A DNA stretch of 64,000 nucleotides from NCBI GenBank assembly GCA_038848005.1, contig JAWCNZ010000002.1:62001-126000 (forward strand), in the 5' to 3' direction. Made by a program: the position numbers and the translations under genes. The notes beneath the pieces are model-generated. The model was not told the DNA's origin and did no database searches. It was given only the letters and a program-made list of their open reading frames with translations. The DNA is from JAWCNN01 sp038848005. GTDB taxonomy: Archaea; Thermoproteota; Bathyarchaeia; Bathyarchaeales; Bathycorpusculaceae. Shown here in pieces: positions 1 to 7,256 of the stretch (position 1 is its first letter; each line of letters starts with the position of its first letter).

Positions 1-196
1 GGACAATGCAAAGAAACTTATTGAGTCAAGGGAGCTTATGATGAACGGAGGCGCCTTTGATGAAGCTAAAAAGGTTGCTGTTATAAGTGATGCGATAGGT
101 GATCCATTTAAAGACGTGGCTGGTCCATCACTGCATATTATGATAAAGTTAATAGCCGCATTGTCGATTACGCTTGTTCCGCTGTTTCTTTGGTAG
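1..196 (+). CDS. hppA: membrane-bound ion-translocating pyrophosphatase, C-terminal end (partial)
   Basis: Only the last 64 residues are in the window, read from base 2 to the TAG at 194-196. They contain the conserved end of membrane pyrophosphatases: DNAKKLIES, then GDPFKDVAGPS, followed by a final membrane segment. The enzyme hydrolyses PPi in the cytoplasm and pumps H+ or Na+ across the membrane, which suits an energy-limited anaerobe. The K+-dependence and ion-selectivity residues lie upstream of the window, so the ion cannot be told. The gene converges on the ion-channel gene, 15 bases away. Confidence 0.9.
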   Translation, partial: DNAKKLIESRELMMNGGAFDEAKKVAVISDAIGDPFKDVAGPSLHIMIKLIAALSITLVPLFLW

Positions 197-211
197 GGTT
201 TATGATTGATT

Positions 212-1150
212 TTAGAGGATTACTTGCGCTATTACTAGTACAATTATTAGGATCGCCAAGGTTTTTAGTGCTTTTTTGTTGATTTTTTGGGCTTCTTCTT
301 GTTTTTTGGCGTCTACGAGTTTCATTATGTAAACTGAAACTGAAAGGTTGTAGAGGAAGATTATGTATATGGAAAGCATTATTCTATCCGCCAATGTTAA
401 GTAGCCTGTTGGTGGTATGCCGCTGAGAAGCGACAAGTGAAAGGCTGTCGCCGACATAAGCGTTGTTACGCCTAAGCCTATGCGTTGGGCGAAGTTTTGT
501 GGAGAAATGAAGAAGGCAAGCAGTGAAATGGTGGTTATGGCGCTTATGGGCAAAATGCTTTTAATAAACGCTGAAATTACTGGTCGCTTTAAGTTTATGC
601 TGAAAACAAATCTGGAGTATTCTTCTCCGCCGCTGTAAACGTGCGTGACTGTTTCTGCGCTGAAGTCTCCAAGCTCCCAGCCAGCCACGTTTGCGCTTTC
701 GTCAACTCCCGACGGCGTTAGGGCGTCTTCCTCAAAAACCAGGTAGGAAGTGTTAAGCTTTTTGTGTTCCAACTCCACTGTTAACTTGTGGGTTTCAAAC
801 GGGTAACGGGAAAAATCAAAGGTTTTTAGGAATTCTCCTCGAATGCGATATTCTAGGTAGCCCTCTGTTTCGTTTGCGTAAACCTCGCTTTGCGAAGAGG
901 GGGCACCGTTGACGAATTCAAAAGCCTTTATATCGTTTAGGCTTATTTCTGAACTGTTAAACCTGAACCACAAGTAAAGGTCTAGGCGGTAACTGTTTGC
1001 GGCTAAATCCACTTTTTCCACGTTGACAAGCCAAACACCAACTTTAACCCTTGTCGGGTTGCCGCCTAAATTTTCAGCTTTAACATTCGCCGACAACATG
1101 AAAAGCAACGCTAAGGCAAATATAAACAATAAACCAATTTTAACTTTCAC
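212..1150 (-). CDS. pentameric ligand-gated ion channel (Cys-loop family homologue)
   Basis: The 312-residue product has a signal peptide (about residues 1-25), a beta-rich extracellular ligand-binding domain (about 30-205) and four membrane segments. Family marks are FDFSRYPFE in the loop that is disulfide-linked in animal receptors (no Cys here, as usual in prokaryotes), and QRIGLGVTTL...IPPTGYLTLAD, covering the pore-lining M2 helix and the M2-M3 loop. The acidic residue that flanks M2 in cation channels is not visible (Q and A precede the 0' Arg), so selectivity is open. An ATG at 1183 is in frame, but GTG at 1150 is chosen because it follows a strong GGAGGGG ribosome site and because 1183 lies upstream of the start site expected from the TATA box. 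The ligand is unknown. Confidence 0.85.
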   Translation of the reverse strand: MKVKIGLLFIFALALLFMLSANVKAENLGGNPTRVKVGVWLVNVEKVDLAANSYRLDLYLWFRFNSSEISLNDIKAFEFVNGAPSSQSEVYANETEGYLEYRIRGEFLKTFDFSRYPFETHKLTVELEHKKLNTSYLVFEEDALTPSGVDESANVAGWELGDFSAETVTHVYSGGEEYSRFVFSINLKRPVISAFIKSILPISAITTISLLAFFISPQNFAQRIGLGVTTLMSATAFHLSLLSGIPPTGYLTLADRIMLSIYIIFLYNLSVSVYIMKLVDAKKQEEAQKINKKALKTLAILIIVLVIAQVIL

Positions 1151-1155
1151 TTTTT

Positions 1156-1208
1156 CCCCTCCAAACAGCGTGAACTTTGTCATATCCGCAAAGGGGATTA
1201 TATAAATT
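1156..1208 (-). promoter_or_regulatory. promoter and Shine-Dalgarno of the ion-channel gene
   Basis: On the minus strand a TATA box (TTTATATA, 1208 to about 1200) predicts transcription from about position 1175. A GGAGGGG ribosome site at 1162-1156 lies five bases from the GTG at 1150. Together they decide the start of the gene. Confidence 0.6.
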
Positions 1209-1215
1209 TATCTTT

Positions 1216-1303
1216 AAATGTCATCGTCTTTTTCCATTTGACCCGACGACATTTAAACCGCTTAAATGTTGTTGTTTTAATGGGAAAATTAACAACAACA
1301 CTG
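1216..1303. repeat. two tandem copies of a 39-40 base inverted-repeat element
   Basis: Copy one (1216-1254) has arms AAATGTCATCG and CGACGACATTT, with one G-T mismatch, separated by 17 bases. Copy two (1264-1303) has arms AAATGTTGTTG and CAACAACACTG separated by 18 bases. The outer three bases of its right arm are degenerate, but a 10-bp perfect stem remains (1267-1276 with 1291-1300). Related copies lie at 12926-12965 and 23513-23552. The block sits just after the stop of the gene ending at 1313 and upstream of the channel gene. It may act as a terminator, but the constant arm length and spacing suggest a dispersed element. Confidence 0.65.
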
Positions 1304-1312
1304 CAAAGCTTT

Positions 1313-2020
1313 TTAGGTTATTTTAATAATTTTTGGAATTTGCCCAGCCATTCCAACTGTTTCTTTATAAATTATGAAGACTCCTTTAACGCCTTTTATT
1401 GCTAGTGCTTTTTCAATTCCGTTTTCAACAGCCTTTTGCGGATTACCGCCAACAATGAGGTTTCCGATGGCTGTGGCTGCAGCGTCGGCTAACCCAGCGT
1501 TTTCCGCAAACACTGTCACGGCTTCAGCTTCGCCGAAACTTAAGGCGTGGCTGTAAACTCCCGAGCTTGTGGCAACGCCTGCGGGAAACTTTTCAAGTTT
1601 GAAGCCTATTTTCTTTGACAGCGGGTGGTTTCCAGCTGAAAGCATAATGTTTACGGGTTCGCTGGAAACTGCGGAAACTTCGCCGCCGTTTTCTATTAGG
1701 GCTGTGTTTGCGCCTTTGGCAAGCATGGCTTCCACAGCTAAATCGGCTAAAACTCCAGCGACGGCAGCCATCGGACCGACGTTGGCTTTTTCTGACGCTT
1801 TAGCCATAAGCTTCACAATGGCGGGGCAGTCGTCGCCAACATGAACTGGTTTAAGCGAATAAAGAAACTTTGGGTTTTTGCGAATGTATTCTTCAAGTTT
1901 TCTTTTGTTTTCTTTTAGGGAAGCTTTTGCCGCATTTACGGCGTCTTTGTTCTCTGTTAAAATTACGCCTCTTGTCATTCCAAACTCGAAAGTTTCCTTA
2001 AACAACTTTTGGCTGTTCAC
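1313..2020 (-). CDS. UPF0280 / COG2122 ApbE-like protein of the homocysteine sulfur pathway
   Basis: The 235-residue protein matches the UPF0280 family (COG2122, distantly ApbE-like), with the Gly/Ala-rich conserved stretches around VGPMAAVAGVLAD and IENGGEVS. In methanogens COG2122 has been linked genetically, together with COG1900 and a NIL-ferredoxin protein, to homocysteine synthesis from sulfide. Here all three lie in one operon. The ATG at 2020 overlaps the upstream gene by 23 bases. An internal ATG at 1978 (MTRGV) would remove the overlap, so the start is uncertain. The biochemical role of COG2122 is not settled; sulfide handling is the leading idea. Confidence 0.85.
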   Translation of the reverse strand: MNSQKLFKETFEFGMTRGVILTENKDAVNAAKASLKENKRKLEEYIRKNPKFLYSLKPVHVGDDCPAIVKLMAKASEKANVGPMAAVAGVLADLAVEAMLAKGANTALIENGGEVSAVSSEPVNIMLSAGNHPLSKKIGFKLEKFPAGVATSSGVYSHALSFGEAEAVTVFAENAGLADAAATAIGNLIVGGNPQKAVENGIEKALAIKGVKGVFIIYKETVGMAGQIPKIIKIT

Positions 2021-2444
2021 GGTTTGCCGCCTTAAGTGTTTCTTTTTCGGCGTATTCCACGACTTTTATGGCTTTCGCTGGGCAAGCGTCCACGCACAAG
2101 CGGCAAGCGCTTCCCAAACATTTTTCTTGGTTGAAATTTATGGAGTAATCTTCGCCGAGGGTTATGGCGTTAACTGGACAAATCGAATAACATGCGCCGC
2201 ATTCAAGGCATTCTTCACTGTCGATTTTTATTGGCTTGTGCGGTTCAATTATCGCGCCTCTTCTGCGAAATTCTTCTATGACTTTTTCCGCTTCGGCTGA
2301 TGGAATCTCAACGAGCATTTCTCCGCCTTGCTGGTTAACATGCGCCGCCAAAATGTTTATGGACACTTTCTGTTCCATAATCACTTGTGCAGTTATGGGC
2401 TGGTCGGCTATTTTCTCTGGAAATTTAAGTAAAACCCTAACCAT
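1998..2444 (-). CDS. NIL domain/two-cluster ferredoxin protein (homocysteine biosynthesis)
   Basis: This 148-residue protein has an N-terminal NIL domain (about residues 1-75, as in MetN ABC ATPases) and two [4Fe-4S] sites, CLECGACYSICP and CLGSACRLCVDACP. The Methanosarcina counterpart (MA1822 type) works with the COG1900 protein to convert aspartate semialdehyde and sulfide to homocysteine and probably supplies electrons. It starts two bases after the stop of the COG1900 gene, so the two are surely co-transcribed and probably translationally coupled. Confidence 0.9.
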   Translation of the reverse strand: MVRVLLKFPEKIADQPITAQVIMEQKVSINILAAHVNQQGGEMLVEIPSAEAEKVIEEFRRRGAIIEPHKPIKIDSEECLECGACYSICPVNAITLGEDYSINFNQEKCLGSACRLCVDACPAKAIKVVEYAEKETLKAANREQPKVV

Positions 2445-2446
2445 GC

Positions 2447-3949
2447 CTATTTGCTCCCTCCCACAATTCTGGCTATGTCTTCTGAAGTAACTATACCCAA
2501 AACTTTCTTGTCGCGGTCAATTACGGGCAAAGCGGAAATGTTATGCTCCGTCATTTTCCTCGAAGCTACCTCAACCAATTCGCCGGGACTTGTCGTTACA
2601 ACCTTTCTAACAACAATGTCTTCCAGCCTTTTCACGCCGTTAGCCACAGCCTTAGTAATGTCCCACGAAGTCACTATGCCCTTGAGCTTTACGTCATCAT
2701 CAACTACCACTATGTGGTTGACAGAATGCCTTATAATTTTCTTGGCGACATTTTCAATTTCATCTTTTTCGCTGCATGTAACGGCTGGATGCATGAGCGC
2801 TTCAACATAAATTAGCTCTCTGGTTTGTTTTGCTGGTTTAAAGGACACGTTTAAAGGCAATCTTTCAACAGGCGCCGACAAATAAAAGAGCCCGTCGGCT
2901 ATTTGCCTCTTTAACGTTTCAGCGATTTTCCTAGCCTTTTTTAGACTTGAAAGCGAACTCACCTTAACAGTTTTATCGTTAATGACTACTTTGCCAGACT
3001 TCAACTCTTTATAGCTAACCCTTCCAAGTTTTGGACGGTTTCTACGTGGAACTCCATAATCCACTATGTCCGTAAATATTTCCTCGTCGTGGACCGCCAC
3101 CTTTTTGGCTAAGCCTTCATTCAAAAGCGGAATGGGAATGCCTATACCCACGTAAAGGGTTGTCCCATACTTTGTGAAGGCTGCTCCTTGAATAAATTCA
3201 GGTGTCATTTGTTTGCAGTCTCCCCTAACCATAAGCGTGCCGAAACGGTTTGCTGGGTCATGCTGTGTGCCTTCGCCTATAACGTAGCCTTGCGCTCCTC
3301 CGAGGAAAATGCGTGTTCCAACGCCTATGGTTTCGTAGTCTGGGTCATTCATTAACGGGTTTAAGGCTCCAGCCCCCGAATACGTGGCGTTTCCGAAGCG
3401 TGGCAACAGCTTACCCATGTAGGTGTAGAGGATTCTGTCGCTACTGTTTGTGGCGCAAACATAACGTTGATAACAGTTGCGGAAGTTTAAGAGGATAAAC
3501 TGGTTCAGGTCTTCCTTGGTTAAAGTTGTTTCCAGCCTAGTCCGTGGATAACAATCCGTTCCATAAGCCGTGGCTCGAAGCTCCACCTCTTTGTCCCTAA
3601 TCAAATCCTCTATTACATGTCCGCCGCCGTACTCGAAAGGCTTTGTTTCAGACATTTGTGAAGCACCTATGTAAAGGTCTACGGCTGCGCCTGGATGGGA
3701 AACCTCAACATCATTAATCCATGCCCTATGAATTTTAATCGGTGGGTCAGCATGTCCAATGTTGATTACGGCGCCTGAAGAACACATAGCCCCAAAAGTT
3801 CCAGTTGTAACAACGTCAATTTCCTTATAGGCAACTTCCAATCCGCTGCTTTCAACAAGCTTTTTCATTTCCTCAACTGTTACGACTTGGATGTCTCCAC
3901 GCTTTATTTTCTCGTTTATTTCGTTGACTGTGCGTTTGAGTTTAAACAC
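2447..3949 (-). CDS. L-aspartate semialdehyde sulfurtransferase (COG1900/DUF39) with CBS pair
   Basis: The 500-residue protein begins with the COG1900 homocysteine-biosynthesis domain (about 1-365) and ends with two CBS motifs (about 385-498). Cys56 in AMCSSG and Cys133 in YGTDCYPR match the two conserved cysteines of the Methanosarcina acetivorans enzyme (54 and 131), which carry the persulfide. The reaction inserts sulfur from sulfide into aspartate semialdehyde to give homocysteine, bypassing O-acyl-homoserine. The CBS pair may bind an adenosyl ligand such as SAM, but that is inference. It is the first gene of a three-gene operon read leftward from the 200-base divergent region at 3950-4149. 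Confidence 0.9.
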   Translation of the reverse strand: MFKLKRTVNEINEKIKRGDIQVVTVEEMKKLVESSGLEVAYKEIDVVTTGTFGAMCSSGAVINIGHADPPIKIHRAWINDVEVSHPGAAVDLYIGASQMSETKPFEYGGGHVIEDLIRDKEVELRATAYGTDCYPRTRLETTLTKEDLNQFILLNFRNCYQRYVCATNSSDRILYTYMGKLLPRFGNATYSGAGALNPLMNDPDYETIGVGTRIFLGGAQGYVIGEGTQHDPANRFGTLMVRGDCKQMTPEFIQGAAFTKYGTTLYVGIGIPIPLLNEGLAKKVAVHDEEIFTDIVDYGVPRRNRPKLGRVSYKELKSGKVVINDKTVKVSSLSSLKKARKIAETLKRQIADGLFYLSAPVERLPLNVSFKPAKQTRELIYVEALMHPAVTCSEKDEIENVAKKIIRHSVNHIVVVDDDVKLKGIVTSWDITKAVANGVKRLEDIVVRKVVTTSPGELVEVASRKMTEHNISALPVIDRDKKVLGIVTSEDIARIVGGSK

Positions 3950-4149
3950 CTCCTCGATGGTTCAATAGGGAAGGGCTATTCCAAAATAAATTTTTTTCGG
4001 ACAATTTTATTCCTTTTGGAATAATCAGCCAAAGTTGTCACCAATAAAAGCAAGTTTTCGATTTGCGAACGGAAATTTTAAATTAGCAAAGCAATAATAA
4101 ATTGTAAACACTTTAACGATTAACTTGTCAGTGTATAAGGGGGAACATA

Positions 4150-4905
4150 ATGAGTACACATGTAGACGAGTTAAAGTTTCGTTTAATGACGGTTGAGCTT
4201 CTTAAAACAGCCAAGTATAAACGCAACATTACTTATCGTGAATTATCATCAAAAACGGATTTGCCAGTAACCGTTTTAAGCAGATACGCAAAGGGACACG
4301 TTTTGCCGAACACTGAAAGGGCGAGGCAACTTTGGAAAGTTTTAACGAAAATTGTTGGTTTGGAAGTGGAGCTTCGAAACAGAATAAAGTTTGATGAGTA
4401 TGGATATTTTGACAACACGGATATTATAGGCGATTTTAACATTCTACAGCAGGCAGCCAACCACGCGCTTGCGATTTTCGCTGGAAAACGTGTAACAAAA
4501 GTTTTAACCGCAGCTGTGGATGGCATACCACTGGCGACAATGGTTGCAAGCGCTTTGGGCGTCAACCTCATAATAGCGAAGCGAAACAAGGAGGTTGGCG
4601 TCAAAGCCTTTTTAGAAGAAACATACGTGCTTAGGGATTCAGGCGTAACCATGACGCTTTACATTCCAAAAGACTCCATTAAAAAGCGAGACAGCGTATT
4701 AATTGTGGATGACATGATAAAAACAGGGGAAACCCAAACGGCATTGGTGGAGCTTGTTCGAAAAGCAAAAGCGGAAATTTCAGGGTTTTTCTCGCTTATA
4801 GCCGTCGGAGAGGAATGGAAGAAAAAGCTTAAGCTTCCAAACGAATGCCCAGTGGAAGTAATAACCTATGTTAAGGCTCCTTCGGAGCCAAACACTCACA
4901 TTTAA
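4150..4905 (+). CDS. HTH-phosphoribosyltransferase-type transcriptional regulator
   Basis: The 251-residue protein has an N-terminal helix-turn-helix (about 20-65, with ITYRELSSKTDLPVTVLSRY) and a type I phosphoribosyltransferase fold. The PRPP loop is VLIVDDMIKTGET (about residues 185-197). This design is known in archaeal GfcR and bacterial PurR, which sense a phosphoribosyl ligand while bound to DNA. Which ligand this one reads is unknown. An AAGGGGG ribosome site lies at 4138-4144. It is divergent from the homocysteine operon, so either may be its target, and its last 35 bases overlap the end of the convergent gene. Confidence 0.75.
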   Translation: MSTHVDELKFRLMTVELLKTAKYKRNITYRELSSKTDLPVTVLSRYAKGHVLPNTERARQLWKVLTKIVGLEVELRNRIKFDEYGYFDNTDIIGDFNILQQAANHALAIFAGKRVTKVLTAAVDGIPLATMVASALGVNLIIAKRNKEVGVKAFLEETYVLRDSGVTMTLYIPKDSIKKRDSVLIVDDMIKTGETQTALVELVRKAKAEISGFFSLIAVGEEWKKKLKLPNECPVEVITYVKAPSEPNTHI

Positions 4906-5575
4906 CTGGACAAGCGACGCATCTTCCCTTCCTACAAAAGTCTTTACCCAGCCTAAGCAACGCCGTTTCAAAATTGACAAAAGATTTACCTTCAACCTCG
5001 TTTTCAACCCAAAAACTCAGCAGTTGCTCCAAAGCTTTTCCACACTTTTTCATGATTATTCCAAGATTTTCGGCGGCAACCACGACCAGCGCTGTCGGTT
5101 CTGGTTCGGCTTTAACCCACACACCACGCAGTTCCCTCAGAAAAATTTTTGCTGTTACTTCGCCTACGCCCCTCCCCAAATCCTTCAACCGCTTTTCCAA
5201 ATCTTCAGCGTCAGAAGCGCTATCGTGGAGAAGGTTTAGGCTTCCATTGTATTTTTGGGTGAGGTTTTTCATAACTTCTAAAAGTTTGTCTGCTGTTTTA
5301 AAGTCGTAACGCGTATAGCCTTCCTCATCCAAAATTTTAACCAGTCCATCCCATCCGGTTTGGAGGATTCGCCTAGGCGTTAAAACATCATATTTCCGAA
5401 AACACCTGTACGTTTTGATAACAGAAGTTTCGTTTATGGGAGCGCCGAACAATATGGAAGCCAAAAACCACTTGAAAATTTCCGTTTCTTCTCCACTTGA
5501 AAGGTTTATGCCCAAAATTTCAGAGTATCTCCGCCCAAAATTTTCAACAAGAAATTTCAGGCTTTCCCTCTTCAT
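4871..5575 (-). CDS. HhH-GPD/endonuclease III-like protein with Fe-S cysteine loop
   Basis: The 234-residue protein is all-helical with a helix-hairpin-helix, LGRGVGEVTAK, and a C-terminal cysteine loop CRKGRCVACPVKCEC of the endonuclease III [4Fe-4S] type. Its spacing is C-x4-C-x2-C-x5-C rather than x6-x2-x5. The catalytic Lys of endonuclease III, within the hairpin (GVGRKTA), is Val here, and the VDTHV Asp region reads KAEPEP. Base-excision activity is therefore doubtful. The start ATG at 5575 lies about 25 bases from a TATA box (leaderless type); an upstream ATG at 5608 would precede that box. A DNA repair or structural role is possible. Confidence 0.6.
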   Translation of the reverse strand: MKRESLKFLVENFGRRYSEILGINLSSGEETEIFKWFLASILFGAPINETSVIKTYRCFRKYDVLTPRRILQTGWDGLVKILDEEGYTRYDFKTADKLLEVMKNLTQKYNGSLNLLHDSASDAEDLEKRLKDLGRGVGEVTAKIFLRELRGVWVKAEPEPTALVVVAAENLGIIMKKCGKALEQLLSFWVENEVEGKSFVNFETALLRLGKDFCRKGRCVACPVKCECLAPKEP

Positions 5576-5590
5576 TGCACATCCATGCAG

Positions 5591-5600
5591 ATTTATATTC
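5591..5600. promoter_or_regulatory. TATA element in the divergent 5576-5635 spacer
   Basis: The sequence ATTTATATTC can be read as a TATA box in both directions. To the right it predicts transcription from about 5620, just ahead of the mtnA start at 5636. To the left it sits about 20-25 bases before the ATG at 5575. The spacer is only 60 bases, so the two genes probably share this element or use overlapping ones. Confidence 0.4.
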
Positions 5601-5635
5601 CCTGTCACATAAACGATTTGCGGAGTTTGTCCGGT

Positions 5636-6661
5636 ATGAAAATGCGGACGATTGAGTGGCTAAATGGGGTTGTAACCACAATAGACCAGACAAGACTTCC
5701 AAACGAAACCGTAATCCTTGAAATGCGAAACTGCGAAGAGGTGGCTGAAGCCATAAAAACCATGAAAATAAGAGGAGCGCCGCTTTTAGGCGCTGCAGCA
5801 GCCTTCGCGTTGGCTTTAACAGTCCACAATTCGAAAGGCGAAAGCAAAGAGGAATTGCTAAACAAGTTGGAAAAAGCAGCAAAAACATTAAAAAGCACGA
5901 GACCGACTGGCGTCAACCTTTTTTGGGCTTTGGATAGAATCTTAAGCAAAGCGCATAGTTTTTGTGGAAATGCCGAGGCTTTGGCGGATTTTGTTGTAGA
6001 AGAAGCCCAAAAAATAGCTGATGAAGATTGTATGGCGAACCGTTTGATTGGGAGATTTGGCGCTGAGCTTATCCATGATGGAGATACCATTTTAACGCAT
6101 TGTAATGCTGGTGCTTTGGCAACAGTCGAATATGGCACGGCTTTAGGCGTTGTAAGGGCTGCGTGGGAGCAAGGTAAAAAAGTTAGGGTGTTCGCAACTG
6201 AAACCCGTCCGAAACTGCAAGGGGCAAGATTGACAACCTACGAGCTTAAAAGGGACGGTATACCAGTCACTTTAATTACGGATAACATGGTTGGCTACGT
6301 CATGTATAAACGGTTAATTAACAAGGTTGTGGTTGGCGCTGACAGAATCGTTCAAGACGCCGTCGTCAACAAGGTTGGAACGTATGGTATCGCGGTTTTA
6401 GCCAGAGAACACGGCATACCCTTCTACGTGGCGGCTCCAAAATCCACCTTTGACCTTTCACATGCATCAGCAGACATAACCATTGAAGAAAGAAAACCCG
6501 AAGAAGTCACATTTATAGGGAATATGCGAATCGCCACAGAAGGAATAGACGTGTTAAACCCAGCCTTTGACATAACACCTCTTGATTATGTGACAGGTAT
6601 AATCTGTGAAAGTGGCATCATATATAAGAAGGATTTTGATAAGTTTAAAGCCAAAACCTAA
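5636..6661 (+). CDS. mtnA: S-methyl-5-thioribose-1-phosphate isomerase (MtnA/eIF2B-like)
   Basis: The 341-residue protein carries the MtnA signature set: RGAPLLGAAAA, TRPTGVNLFWAL, HCNAGALAT (catalytic Cys), ETRPKLQGARLT, GADRI (catalytic Asp) and DLSHASADITIEER. It isomerises 5-methylthioribose-1-phosphate to the ribulose form in methionine salvage. In archaea without oxygen the same step may serve a 5'-deoxyadenosine or DHAP-shunt route. It is distinguished from ribose-1,5-bisphosphate isomerase and eIF2B subunits by the intact MtnA motifs. The ATGs at 5636 and 5642 are both possible starts. EndA-like and hisS follow on the same strand. Confidence 0.88.
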   Translation: MKMRTIEWLNGVVTTIDQTRLPNETVILEMRNCEEVAEAIKTMKIRGAPLLGAAAAFALALTVHNSKGESKEELLNKLEKAAKTLKSTRPTGVNLFWALDRILSKAHSFCGNAEALADFVVEEAQKIADEDCMANRLIGRFGAELIHDGDTILTHCNAGALATVEYGTALGVVRAAWEQGKKVRVFATETRPKLQGARLTTYELKRDGIPVTLITDNMVGYVMYKRLINKVVVGADRIVQDAVVNKVGTYGIAVLAREHGIPFYVAAPKSTFDLSHASADITIEERKPEEVTFIGNMRIATEGIDVLNPAFDITPLDYVTGIICESGIIYKKDFDKFKAKT

Positions 6662-6682
6662 GCCTTTATTAGTTGATGGTTC

Positions 6683-7240
6683 ATGGAGAAAAATAAAGAA
6701 AAAGTGTCTGAAAGCGTGGAATTCACGGTTAAAGGCTCACTCACAGAAAAAGGCGTAAAAATTTCTAAAAACCAAAATTTGGATAGTATAACCTCAAAAG
6801 GGTATGGCGTAAAGGAAAACGGCGACCTCCTCTTAACATTTTATGAATCACTTTACCTAATGGATAAGGGCTTGCTGGAGGTTGAAGATGAAAAAGGCAG
6901 GAAAGTGGGATTCCAAGAAATTTTGCAACGTTACGAAAGCGTTAGTGAAAATGCTTGGGTTGAATATTTAACCTATCGTGATTTGAGAAGTCGCGGCTAC
7001 GTGGTTCGGGAAGGTTTCGGTTTAGGCGTTGACTTTCGAGTTTATGAAAGAGGAGAATACGGCAAGGACACTGCCAAATATTTAGTTTTAAGCATTCAAG
7101 AGGGAAAGCCAATTTCGCTGGAAGATTTAACACGCACTGTGCTACAATGTCAAAGCCTTAAAAAAGAGTTGATTTTGGCGGTTGTGAACCGCAGAGGAGA
7201 AATAGTTTACTATTCAATTTCACAATTAACCCTAAAATAA
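6683..7240 (+). CDS. endA: tRNA-splicing endonuclease (EndA family), catalytic His missing
   Basis: The 185-residue protein has the EndA fold: an N-terminal domain (about 1-85) and the nuclease domain with GVDFRVYERG and KYLVLSIQEG. EndA cuts bulge-helix-bulge introns with a Tyr-His-Lys triad. Tyr121 and Lys161 are present, but the place expected for His (just before KYLV) reads DTA, with Thr130 at the right spacing; there is no His nearby. It could be the structural subunit of an alpha2-beta2 enzyme, with a catalytic paralogue outside the window, or a divergent active form. It lies 21 bases after mtnA and 16 before hisS. Confidence 0.75.
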   Translation: MEKNKEKVSESVEFTVKGSLTEKGVKISKNQNLDSITSKGYGVKENGDLLLTFYESLYLMDKGLLEVEDEKGRKVGFQEILQRYESVSENAWVEYLTYRDLRSRGYVVREGFGLGVDFRVYERGEYGKDTAKYLVLSIQEGKPISLEDLTRTVLQCQSLKKELILAVVNRRGEIVYYSISQLTLK

Positions 7241-7256
7241 AAGGAGCAACTCGCCT

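Noticed and set aside
1569..1844. Plus-strand open frame inside the UPF0280 gene
   Set aside because: It is opposite a well-supported conserved gene, has no ribosome site and no recognisable motif.
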